DNA of 64,000 bases from Rhizobium terrae (lineage in GTDB: Bacteria; Pseudomonadota; Alphaproteobacteria; Rhizobiales; Rhizobiaceae): contig NZ_QJKM01000023.1 in assembly GCF_003425685.1 (NCBI RefSeq), positions 1 through 64,000 of the forward strand, written 5' to 3'. Each line of letters begins with the position of its first letter. Positions within the stretch are counted from its first letter, which is position 1. Shown here piece after piece: positions 44,007 to 52,111 of the stretch. Made by a program: the position numbers and the translations under genes. The notes beneath the pieces are model-generated. The model was not told the origin of the DNA. It did not search any database and saw nothing but the letters and a program-made list of their open reading frames with translations.

Positions 44007-44732
44007 ATGAACATGCATTTTTTGAAACAGTACATATTCGTTGGGCGAAGCGCGGGGAGCGCGGTTGATACTTCGGTTCATCACGCTTTCGAAGATGAGC
44101 TTTTCTTCACCTTGCGCCAGCAGCGCAACAACTGGGCAAGGGTTGCGGTGGGGTCCATAATCGCCGCCATGCTTGCGCTGGCATGCCTGATCACCATCCT
44201 GCCGCTCGATGAAACGAAGCCCTATGTCATCATGGTGGACAAGACGACGGGCCAGGCGGAAAAGATCGTCCAGGTTCGCCCGGCAACGCTCGATCAGCAG
44301 GATGCGGTGCGGCAGGCCGAGCTCGTCTCCTACGTCGTCGACCGGGAAACCTATGATCCGGCGGATAATCCGGTGCGTATCCCGGATGTCCTCGCCCGTT
44401 CCGTGGACAGTGCCGCCACTACGCTCACGCAGCTCTGGAGCTCGGGTTCGACCCAATATCCGCCGTTGGTGTATGGCGCGGATGTCCGCATACGTGTGGT
44501 CGTGAAGTCGATTTCCTTCAATCCCTCGGTCGGCAACGCTTCCGATGTGGCCCGGCTGAGGATCACGAAAATCCGCGAGGAAAAGGGACAGCCTGCAGCC
44601 GAGCGCGGCTTCATCGTGACGGTCGCCTACAGCTTCCGGCCGAAGGAAAACGCAACGCTGGCCGCGGTCTGGGCCAATCCCCTCGGCTTCACGGTCCTTT
44701 CCTACCGTATCGATGCGGAGACAGCCGGATAG
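44007..44732 (+). CDS. virB8: VirB8-like assembly factor
   Basis: Bitopic inner-membrane protein that nucleates the channel. Its 241 residues have a single TM at about 47-67 (RVAVGSIIAAMLALACLITI). The periplasmic NTF2-like domain includes ETKPYVIMVDKTTGQAEKIV and VTVAYSFRPKENATLAAVWA, ending NPLGFTVLSYRIDAE as in VirB8. The start is only 18 bases after virB6, leaving no room for a virB7. Confidence 0.92.
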   Translation: MNMHFLKQYIFVGRSAGSAVDTSVHHAFEDELFFTLRQQRNNWARVAVGSIIAAMLALACLITILPLDETKPYVIMVDKTTGQAEKIVQVRPATLDQQDAVRQAELVSYVVDRETYDPADNPVRIPDVLARSVDSAATTLTQLWSSGSTQYPPLVYGADVRIRVVVKSISFNPSVGNASDVARLRITKIREEKGQPAAERGFIVTVAYSFRPKENATLAAVWANPLGFTVLSYRIDAETAG

Positions 44733-44755
44733 TTTTCAAAAATGGGAACAATATC

Positions 44756-45544
44756 ATGAGATTAAATCGAAAAATCGTATTCCTGCTTGCCTGCTGCTGC
44801 GCATCGCCCGCCTTTTCCGCCGTCCCCTCGCCGCAAGTTCAGGCGCCGGCAGAGAACACGGCGGATCCGCGCATCAAAACCTTCCTCTACAACGAAAACG
44901 ACGTCTACAGGCTGGACCTTTATCTGAAATCGGTCACCTCCCTGCAGTTTTCCGAAGGCGAGGAAGTCCAGTCGATCCTGATCGGCGACAGCGCTTCCTG
45001 GGAGGTCGTCAAGCTGAAAAGCGGCAACGTCGTCAGCGTCAAGGCGATCATTCCCTCCGCCGCCACCAACATGACCATTTACACCGACTCACGGGTCTAC
45101 ACCTTCGATCTGCGCTCGCTGGGCGAGCTGCCGCCGGGCAGCGAGAAGTCCGCGATATTGCGCACCGTCTTCACCTATCCCGAAGAAAAGGAGGCCAAGA
45201 TCACGACGCCGGAGCCCGCGGAGGGCAACAGGCGGATCAATTCCGACTATATGGTATCGGGCCGTGCCCGCTTCCGGCCCACCTGGGTTCAGGACAACGG
45301 CCGACAGACGACGTTCTTCCTGCCTTCCAATGCCCCGCGTCCGGCTATTTTCAAGGTCGGGCGCGACAAGAAGGAGGCGCTCGTCAACTCCAGGACGACC
45401 GGCAATACCATTATCGTCGATGGCAAAAGCGACTATTGGGTGCTGCGGATCGGGGATGAAACCGTTTGCATAGGAAACAAGACCGCAGTGGCGGAGCCGC
45501 GCGGCTTCTTGAGCCGATTGGGAGGCAAGAATGCAGGACGATAA
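44756..45544 (+). CDS. virB9: VirB9-like outer-membrane core protein
   Basis: Periplasmic/outer-membrane core-complex protein. It has a signal peptide (VFLLACCCASPAFSA) and then the family opening DPRIKTFLYNENDVYRLDLY. Other typical strings are FSEGEEVQSILIGDSASWEV, NMTIYTDSRVYTFDLRS and RPTWVQDNGRQTTFFLP. A Cys near the C-terminus (DETVCIGNK) could pair with the lipoprotein. The 3' end overlaps virB10 by 14 bases. Confidence 0.92.
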   Translation: MRLNRKIVFLLACCCASPAFSAVPSPQVQAPAENTADPRIKTFLYNENDVYRLDLYLKSVTSLQFSEGEEVQSILIGDSASWEVVKLKSGNVVSVKAIIPSAATNMTIYTDSRVYTFDLRSLGELPPGSEKSAILRTVFTYPEEKEAKITTPEPAEGNRRINSDYMVSGRARFRPTWVQDNGRQTTFFLPSNAPRPAIFKVGRDKKEALVNSRTTGNTIIVDGKSDYWVLRIGDETVCIGNKTAVAEPRGFLSRLGGKNAGR

Positions 45545-46886
45545 TGCCCGTGGGCTTGAGCACCATGAAGCAACAAACCCGAGTTATCAAAATTCTCCCG
45601 AGCGCGATCAGCTGGTACAAGCCCGGCGGGCGCGTCAAAAAGGACAGTCGGGAATAAGCCTCGGCCAGCGGATGCTGGTGGGGGGGCTTCTGGCCACCTG
45701 CGCTGGCGGCATTTTCTTTCTTATCGGTCCCGCATGGAAGATATTCGGGTCTACCGACGGCAACGCCCAGAAGACCTCGCAGGTCAGCCTGAGAGTCGAT
45801 AATGAAACGGGGCAGAAACCTCAACTTGACTTCGTGGTTCCGGCCAACCCTGCCAAGACCGACAATGCCTTGAACGAACAGATCAAGGCGCTGCAGGATC
45901 AGGTAGCCAGCCTAAAGAACGGCAAGACCGGCATGTCCGGCGCCGAGATACAAAAACTGCTGGAAACATACAACCGCACGATCGCCCAGAAGTTCGAGTC
46001 CGAGCGGAAGGCTATCGCCGAGGACAATGCCCGCCTCCAGGCGGAAGCGGAGCGGGCGAGAGAGGCCGCGCGGCGCGCCGAAGAAACCGCGAGGCGCCAG
46101 GCCGAAGCGCAGCGAAACCTCGAACAGCAGGACAAGACGCAGCGGGAATCGGATTCCGTCCTGATCGATAATTCGCTGACCCAGGAGGAGGCCGCCAAAG
46201 CGGACCAATTCGCCGAAGAAACCGACAAGAACCGCCGCTTCCTGAAGTCGAATGCCTCCAGTGTCGTACAGACATCCGTCTCCCAGCGGCTGCCGGATCC
46301 GTCACGGATGGTCGTGCAGGGGAGCATTATCTCGGCAGTGCTGGAGACCGCGATCGACACAAGCCTGCCCGGCAGCCTTAGAGCGCAAGTGATGGAACCG
46401 GTCTATTCCTTCGACGGCTCACGGGTGATGATGCCTCAGGGCACGATCCTGATCGGCGAATTCAACAACGATGTCGATTTTGCCCAGAAGCGGGTGCTGA
46501 TCGCCTGGAACCGGGCCATCACGCCCGAGGGTAAATCGATCGCCCTGGGTTCGATCGGAACCGACAAACTTGGTAGGTCCGGAACGGAGGGCAATGTCGA
46601 CAACCGTTATGGCACGAAGTTCGGTGCAGCAGCCCTGATCAGCGCTATCACCGCAGTACCGACGCTGATCGCTTCGCAAGGCCGTGACGGCAACAGCGGT
46701 TCCGGCTCTCAGGGCGCAACGGTGAATGTCAATACGGGAGGTCAGGCCGCCAGCGATATCGGCGGCAATGTCGGTGATCAGGTCAATTCGGCGCTTGGGA
46801 AATATCTTTCGCTGGGACCAATCATCCGTATTCCGCAGGGGGAAGAGATCCGCATCTTCGTCAACCGCGACCTGGTGTTCAGATGA
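45531..46886 (+). CDS. virB10: VirB10-like core protein spanning both membranes
   Basis: Energy-sensing scaffold of the core complex. The 451 residues have a short cytoplasmic N-terminus and a TM near 47-67 (MLVGGLLATCAGGIFFLIG). A charged coiled-coil region (residues 145-215, Glu/Ala/Arg-rich) follows. The C-terminal TrbI-type barrel has VQGSIISAVLETAIDTSLPG, RVMMPQGTILIGEFNNDVD and PIIRIPQGEEIRIFVNRDLV. The stop overlaps the virB11 start (ATGA). Confidence 0.93.
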   Translation: MQDDNARGLEHHEATNPSYQNSPERDQLVQARRARQKGQSGISLGQRMLVGGLLATCAGGIFFLIGPAWKIFGSTDGNAQKTSQVSLRVDNETGQKPQLDFVVPANPAKTDNALNEQIKALQDQVASLKNGKTGMSGAEIQKLLETYNRTIAQKFESERKAIAEDNARLQAEAERAREAARRAEETARRQAEAQRNLEQQDKTQRESDSVLIDNSLTQEEAAKADQFAEETDKNRRFLKSNASSVVQTSVSQRLPDPSRMVVQGSIISAVLETAIDTSLPGSLRAQVMEPVYSFDGSRVMMPQGTILIGEFNNDVDFAQKRVLIAWNRAITPEGKSIALGSIGTDKLGRSGTEGNVDNRYGTKFGAAALISAITAVPTLIASQGRDGNSGSGSQGATVNVNTGGQAASDIGGNVGDQVNSALGKYLSLGPIIRIPQGEEIRIFVNRDLVFR

Positions 46887-47950
46887 GCAACCACTCCCAT
46901 CACGATCATCATCATCATAACCAGCACCACAATAACAGCCATAATCATCATCATCATGATCCTTCCCACAAGGACATTTCCTACGTCGAACAATATCTGG
47001 AGCCGCTCCGAAGCTATCTTGTCGACGACCGTGTCAATGAACTCGCCATTAATCCGAACGGCTCGATCTTCGCCGAGTTCACAGGGGCGACGCATATGCA
47101 TGAGATCGACATGGTCCTGCCGCCGCAGGCCATCAAGCGTCTTGGCGCCCAGCTTGCCGGCGAGACCCGCAACACGCTGGGGGTGCTCACGCCGATCGTA
47201 TCGGGCCGGGTCAACGTATGGGGCCATCCACAGCGTGTCCAGGTCGTGGTGGAACCGGCCATCGAACACGGAGTATCGCTGTCGATTCGCAAGTATCTCA
47301 CCCGCGCGCTCGCCAGCCAGGATATCGGCTTCGTCGAAGGTATCCAGATCCATGTCGACGAAGAACGACGTATTCGACATCGTGCAATAGCCGAGATGGC
47401 GGAAAAAGGTGATCTGCAAGGCATTTTCCGCCGCGCAGTCGATGAGAAGTTCAACGTACTGGTCTCAGGTGGAACCTCCTCAGGCAAGACGACCCTCGCT
47501 CGATCGCTGATCGAGATGATGAATGTAAACGAGCGGTTGATCACGATTGAGGACGCGCAGGAGCTGTTTCCCCCACACCGTAATCAGGTGGGCCTGGTCT
47601 CCGACCGCAAAGAAGGGTCACCTCGCATGCCGGCAAGGCTTCTGGAGAGTTGCCTGCGCATGCGCCCCGATCGGATCATCCTTGGCGAGATCCGCGGCGT
47701 CGAGGCCTATGATTTCTTGGAGGCAATCAACACCGGTCATCCAGGCGCAATCACCACCATCCATGCGGACAGCCCGGCTCTTGCCTTCGACCGGCTGGCT
47801 TTGATGGTGATGCGGTCAGGCGTCAGGCTTTCGCATAGTGACATCATCACATATGCAAAGCGCACCATCGATCTCGTGATCCAGGTCGGCCGTCGCAATG
47901 GTCGACGAGGCGTTCTTGAAATCTACCTGCCTTCACAGGAAGTGGAGTGA
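46883..47950 (+). CDS. virB11: VirB11-like traffic ATPase with His-rich N-terminus
   Basis: Hexameric cytoplasmic ATPase that powers pilus assembly and substrate transfer. Walker A is VLVSGGTSSGKTTLARSL; the Asp box is LITIEDAQELFPPHRNQVGL; Walker B and the His box are RPDRIILGEIRGVEAYDF and GHPGAITTIHADSPA. The length of 355 residues is slightly above usual because of an unusual leader: 15 of the first 29 residues are His, interspersed with Asn, Ser and Asp. This could bind metal ions. It is the last gene of the virB operon. Confidence 0.93.
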   Translation: MSNHSHHDHHHHNQHHNNSHNHHHHDPSHKDISYVEQYLEPLRSYLVDDRVNELAINPNGSIFAEFTGATHMHEIDMVLPPQAIKRLGAQLAGETRNTLGVLTPIVSGRVNVWGHPQRVQVVVEPAIEHGVSLSIRKYLTRALASQDIGFVEGIQIHVDEERRIRHRAIAEMAEKGDLQGIFRRAVDEKFNVLVSGGTSSGKTTLARSLIEMMNVNERLITIEDAQELFPPHRNQVGLVSDRKEGSPRMPARLLESCLRMRPDRIILGEIRGVEAYDFLEAINTGHPGAITTIHADSPALAFDRLALMVMRSGVRLSHSDIITYAKRTIDLVIQVGRRNGRRGVLEIYLPSQEVE

Positions 47951-48409
47951 TGCGCAATAGCCATACAGCACCCGTCCCGGTCTTTCAGGTTGCTGCCCGG
48001 CGTTGCAGTCGGTATCGTTCTATCTGAAGTCTGTATGTCCTGTCGTGAGGATCGGCTCGGCCTATCCGAGCACCCTTCGGGAGACCAGTGGAGAGCGAGC
48101 CACGCTTCTCTTCGCGATCGGCTGTCAGCCTTCCCATTAAACAACGTCCTCATCGTGTCGTCGCAATGGATTCGTGTCCCGGCGCACGCCCTCTCTTCGC
48201 TCTCCGGCCCGCGAAGGGCATTCATCCGCCCGTGGCGGACCTTGTTATTGGTCGTTTCGCTGCCCGCAACAAGCGCGTATCTTACATGAGCCTTCAAAGC
48301 GAAGTTAAGCCCCAGGCCTCAGTATCCGTCCGCGCGGGACCGCCTGTGAATATTGAGTAAAACTGTTCAGACCCTGTCCTTATTCCCAGGCATAAGGACA
48401 GTTGGACAG
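47951..48409. other. region between virB11 and the IS66-type genes
   Basis: About 460 bases without a convincing gene; several overlapping frames are open on both strands, but none has a good start or recognisable product. The left end of the IS66-type element must lie within it, probably close to the GTCCTTATTCCCAGG...AAGGAC stretch near 48376-48401, but I could not define the terminal repeat. Confidence 0.4.
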
Positions 48410-48844
48410 ATGGAGATTTTTGAAGGGGACAGCGGGTCTCGGGTGAGCCGTATCGAGGTGATCAACACCGGTCGGCGGCGTCGCTTTAGTGAGGATGAGA
48501 AGCTGCGGATTGTCGCAGAAAGCTTTTCGGGGAGAGGCCGGGCGTCGGCCACGGCCCGTCAGTACGGCATTAGCCGCTCCCTGTTGAACCGTTGGCGCAA
48601 ATCGGTTCGCCAGGGTTTGCACGGCCAGAAACAAAGCGATGGTTTTGTGCCGGCGTTCGTCATGCCGGAAGCTTTTGTACCGGTGAAGCAGGTCACTCCC
48701 CCTGCTGCGATGGAGCATCCGGTGGCGTCTCCTTCCGGCCGCATGGAGATTGTTGCGGCGAACGGCCGTCGTGTGATCGTGGACGGCAGCGTCGACGTTG
48801 AGGCGCTGCTGCGGATCATGCGGGGTCTGGAGACGTTGCGGTGA
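48410..48844 (+). CDS. tnpA: IS66 accessory protein TnpA (OrfA)
   Basis: Small helix-turn-helix protein needed for IS66 transposition. I chose the ATG at 48410 (MEIFEGDSGSRVSRIEVINT); the frame is open to 48353. The HTH reads RRRFSEDEKLRIVAESFSGR and ATARQYGISRSLLNRWRKSV. The stop overlaps the GTG start of tnpB. Confidence 0.88.
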   Translation: MEIFEGDSGSRVSRIEVINTGRRRRFSEDEKLRIVAESFSGRGRASATARQYGISRSLLNRWRKSVRQGLHGQKQSDGFVPAFVMPEAFVPVKQVTPPAAMEHPVASPSGRMEIVAANGRRVIVDGSVDVEALLRIMRGLETLR

Positions 48845-49194
48845 TCACGCTTCCTTCCGGTCAACATGTGCGGGTGTGGATTGCAACGGGCCATACCGAC
48901 ATGCGGTGTGGGTTTCCATCGCTTGCATTGCGGGTGCAGGAGGTGCTGAAACTGAACCCTCTGGACGGCAATCTTTTTGTGTTCCGTGGTCGCAGCGGAT
49001 CGCTGATAAAAGTGATCTGGAGTGACGGTCAGGGGAGCTGCCTTTTTACAAAAAAGTTGGACCGCGGCCGGTTCGTCTGGCCGTCTGCGGAGGGCGGTGC
49101 GATCGCGATATCGCCTGCGCAGCTTTCTTATTTGTTGTCCGGAATTGATTGGCGCCATCCGCAGGAAACCTTTCGTCCGACGAAGGTCGGATAG
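48841..49194 (+). CDS. tnpB: IS66 accessory protein TnpB (OrfB)
   Basis: IS66 OrfB of 117 residues, normal for the family. It contains VRVWIATGHTDMRCGFPSLA, DGNLFVFRGRSGSLIKVIW and GQGSCLFTKKLDRGRFVWP, all typical. The GTG start at 48841 overlaps the tnpA stop, so translation is coupled. Confidence 0.93.
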   Translation: MITLPSGQHVRVWIATGHTDMRCGFPSLALRVQEVLKLNPLDGNLFVFRGRSGSLIKVIWSDGQGSCLFTKKLDRGRFVWPSAEGGAIAISPAQLSYLLSGIDWRHPQETFRPTKVG

Positions 49195-49239
49195 TATTAC
49201 CGCATTGAAAATATTGAGAGAATATGATGGTATGGCTTC

Positions 49240-50949
49240 ATGGTATCGAAGCCTTCCGATCTCCCTGCGGACCTTGCAAGCGCCTATCTGGCGCTGCTTT
49301 CTGAGCGTGCGATCCTTCAGGCTGAACGCGATGTCGTTGCCGCCGAGCGCGACACCGTCATGGCCGAGCGGGACATCGCGGTGGCGCAAGCTGCCAATGC
49401 GCAGGCCATGCTGTCGGACAGCGAGGCGCTGATCGTCAGTCTGGAACTGGCGATCGAAAAGCTCCGGCGCGAACTGCGCGGTCAGAGATCCGAGCGCACG
49501 GCGCGTCTGATCGACCAGATGGAATTACAGCTCGAAGAACTCGTGATGGCCGCGACGGAGGATGAAGTGGCGGCGCAGGCTGCTGCTGCCAGAACTTCGA
49601 GCGTGCGTTCGTTCACACGCAAACGGCCGGTGCGCAAACCCTGGCCGGAGGATGCCGAGCGCGAACGCGTGGTGATCGATCCCCCGACCGTTTGCGCTTG
49701 CTGCGGCGGGTCGCGCCTGTCGAAGCTGGGCGAGGATGTCAACGAGACACTGGAGGAGATACCGCGCCGCTTCAAGGTGATCGAGACGGTTCGGGAGAAA
49801 TTTACCTGCCGTGATTGCGAGGCGATCAGCCAAGCGCCAGCACCGTTCCATGCCACGCCGCGCGGCTTCATCGGTCCGCATCTGCTGGCGACGATCGTCT
49901 TCGACAAATTTGGGATGCACAGTCCGCTGAACCGCCAGAGCACAAGGTTCAAATGTGAGGGCATAGACCTGTCGACCTCGACGCTGGCCGATCAGGTCGG
50001 GTTTGGAACGGCGGCCCTCATGCCGGTCTACGACCTGATCGAGAAGCATGTCTTCGGGGCCGAGCGATTGCATGGTGACGACACGACCATCCCGATTCAG
50101 GCCAAAGGCAAATGCGTAACCGGGCGAATATGGACTTACATCCGGGACGACCAGCCGTTCGGGGGAACGGCGGCGCCGGCGGCGATCTATTATGCGTCAA
50201 GTGACCGGCGCGGCGAACATCCGCAGAAACACCTGGCCGGATACGGCGGCATTCTGCAGAGCGATTGCTACAATGGCTTCGAGCCGATCGCTGTTGCCGC
50301 AACAAAAGAGGTCCCGATCACCTTTGCCTTTTGCCATGCCCATTCGCGGCGGAAATTCTTTGCGCTGGCCGATATCCAGAAAAATGCTCGCGATCACAAG
50401 CGGAAAGGCAAGCCGATCTCGCCGATCGCATTGGAAGCCGTCAAGCGCTATGACGAGTTGTTCGAAATCGAGCGCCAGATCAACGGATTGAGCGCTGAAG
50501 AACGACGGGCTGTGCGACAGGAAAAGAGCAAGCCGCTGTTCGATGACATGCACGAGTGGTTGACGAAGGAACGCGCCACGCTCAGCAGATCGTCGGAGGT
50601 CATCGAGCCGATCGACTACATGCTCAAGCGCTGGGCGGGCTTTGCCCTTTTCCTCGAGGACGGGAGGGTTTGTCTCACGAACAACGCCGCAGAACGGGCG
50701 CTGAGAGGTATCGCGTTAGGAAGACGAAACTGGACTTTCGCTGGTTCACAGCGTGGGGCGGACCGTGCCGCCGTCATGCTGACTGTCATCACCACATGTC
50801 GCCTCAACGATGTCGACCCAAAGGCATGGCTTGCCGATGTCTTCGCCCGCATCGCCGATCTGCCCGTCTCCCGCTTGCACGAACTGCTCCCATGGGAGTG
50901 GAAAAGGCTGCACCAGGCCGAAAAAGCGTCTCCTCAGATCACCGCCTGA
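49240..50949 (+). CDS. tnpC: IS66 transposase TnpC
   Basis: DDE transposase of 569 residues. A coiled-coil N-terminus (residues 20-105, Glu/Ala/Arg-rich) precedes a zinc-finger-like region (VCACCGGSRLSKLGEDVNET) and the core (ERLHGDDTTIPIQAKGKCVT, LQSDCYNGFEPIAV). The end reads NNAAERALRGIALGRRNWTF, typical of IS66 transposases. No disruption is visible. Confidence 0.93.
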   Translation: MVSKPSDLPADLASAYLALLSERAILQAERDVVAAERDTVMAERDIAVAQAANAQAMLSDSEALIVSLELAIEKLRRELRGQRSERTARLIDQMELQLEELVMAATEDEVAAQAAAARTSSVRSFTRKRPVRKPWPEDAERERVVIDPPTVCACCGGSRLSKLGEDVNETLEEIPRRFKVIETVREKFTCRDCEAISQAPAPFHATPRGFIGPHLLATIVFDKFGMHSPLNRQSTRFKCEGIDLSTSTLADQVGFGTAALMPVYDLIEKHVFGAERLHGDDTTIPIQAKGKCVTGRIWTYIRDDQPFGGTAAPAAIYYASSDRRGEHPQKHLAGYGGILQSDCYNGFEPIAVAATKEVPITFAFCHAHSRRKFFALADIQKNARDHKRKGKPISPIALEAVKRYDELFEIERQINGLSAEERRAVRQEKSKPLFDDMHEWLTKERATLSRSSEVIEPIDYMLKRWAGFALFLEDGRVCLTNNAAERALRGIALGRRNWTFAGSQRGADRAAVMLTVITTCRLNDVDPKAWLADVFARIADLPVSRLHELLPWEWKRLHQAEKASPQITA

Positions 50950-51149
50950 ATCTTCTCCGCAGCATACATCAGCAATGACCCGCGCACGCGACCCAGTTCC
51001 GCGGTTCCCGGCGTATGGATACAGGCCTCAGCCGGCTAACAGACATTCTCCTCGGAACCGAAATGGCAGCGACACCCAGATGTGGTAATTGCAGGCTACG
51101 CCGGATGGACACAGGGAATTATATCTTCTGAGGGTGAAATCGCTCAGGC

Positions 51150-52082
51150 TCAGCTTACCTCTGTGAAACGGCTCAAGCTCCTTACGAAACTGTCGTAGAT
51201 GGCATCATTTCCAGACTCTCGACCCATGTCCCTCTGCATGCGAATCTTTACGACGCGCGGATCGGCCAGTCTGCGATGATGCTCTCTCATGGCGGCGTTT
51301 ACTGCGAGACGAAACAAGTTCGGGCTAAGCGGCTGAATGGCAAACCGGTAGATTTTGCCGCTGTTGATCAATTTTATGATGGTTTCGCTCTGCGGCGTTT
51401 TCGTCATCACGACAACGGTGATTGCCGGATCAATCCGCGCCACTTCCCCCAGCATCTCCGTCATGTCGACGCCGCCCACCTCCGCATTGGTGACGATGAC
51501 GCCGATCTGCTCCTGAATGATGATATCGATTGCTTCCTTCACAGTGGACGCGGCATGAACCCTGTAGTCATAGGTGAACATCTCCACCACTTCCTGACGA
51601 TCGCTGTCACAGCCTTCAATGGTTAGCAGCTGGGACGCTATGCTGAACTGCGGTTCAGCTTTGCTTTCCTCCCATATGGGGGCGACATTTTGTCGAACGG
51701 CGCGCGAACTGCGCGCCGTTTCCACCGCCTCGGCAATGACCGAACGCAGCTCTGACTGTGACCACGGCTTATTGAGAAAGCGATAGACTTCGCCCTCATT
51801 CACGGCACCGATGATGGCGACAAGGTCGCTATATCCCGTCAAGAGGATACGAACCGTCTCCGGCCAACGGGCGCGAACCTGCGACAGAAGCTGAATGCCG
51901 GTGCTTTCCGGCATACGTTGGTCACTTGCGATGACGTCGACTGTGACGGTCTCGAGAATGGCAAGCGCTTCACGCGCGTTGAGCGCCGTGTAGACCTCGT
52001 ATTCGCTTCGGAACATCATTTTGAGCAAACGTACGATCCGCTCTTCGTCATCCACAAAAAGAAGGACAGCTTTTTCGTTCAT
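51150..52082 (-). CDS. twin-receiver response regulator without DNA-binding domain
   Basis: 310 residues. The first receiver is complete: acidic pair in LLFVDDEERIVRLLKMMF, phospho-Asp in VIASDQRMPESTG, Thr in ILLTGY and Lys in YRFLNKPWSQSE. The second receiver (about 145-265) is degenerate: the acceptor region reads IGVIVTNAEVGGVDMTEML with Asn in place of Asp. The C-terminus has no output domain that I recognise. It follows the kinase gene by 29 bases, so it should be that kinase's partner. It probably acts through protein contacts, for instance by feeding back on the kinase. Confidence 0.85.
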   Translation of the reverse strand: MNEKAVLLFVDDEERIVRLLKMMFRSEYEVYTALNAREALAILETVTVDVIASDQRMPESTGIQLLSQVRARWPETVRILLTGYSDLVAIIGAVNEGEVYRFLNKPWSQSELRSVIAEAVETARSSRAVRQNVAPIWEESKAEPQFSIASQLLTIEGCDSDRQEVVEMFTYDYRVHAASTVKEAIDIIIQEQIGVIVTNAEVGGVDMTEMLGEVARIDPAITVVVMTKTPQSETIIKLINSGKIYRFAIQPLSPNLFRLAVNAAMREHHRRLADPRVVKIRMQRDMGRESGNDAIYDSFVRSLSRFTEVS

Positions 52083-52111
52083 CCTAAAATCCCTTTATGT
52101 CGACCCGAATT

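Larger units (their letters stand above)
48353..50995 (+). mobile_element. IS66-family element, apparently intact
   Basis: Three co-oriented genes in the canonical IS66 order (tnpA, tnpB, tnpC) with no frameshift or premature stop. The outer limits are approximate because I could not pair the terminal inverted repeats by eye. It separates the virB operon from the second sensor/peroxidase cluster. The stretch from 50950 to the next gene at 51150 holds its right end and nothing else that I recognise. Confidence 0.8.

Noticed and set aside
47923..48360. Several overlapping open frames of 90-124 residues after virB11
   Set aside because: None has a convincing start, motif or codon pattern, and they overlap one another on both strands.
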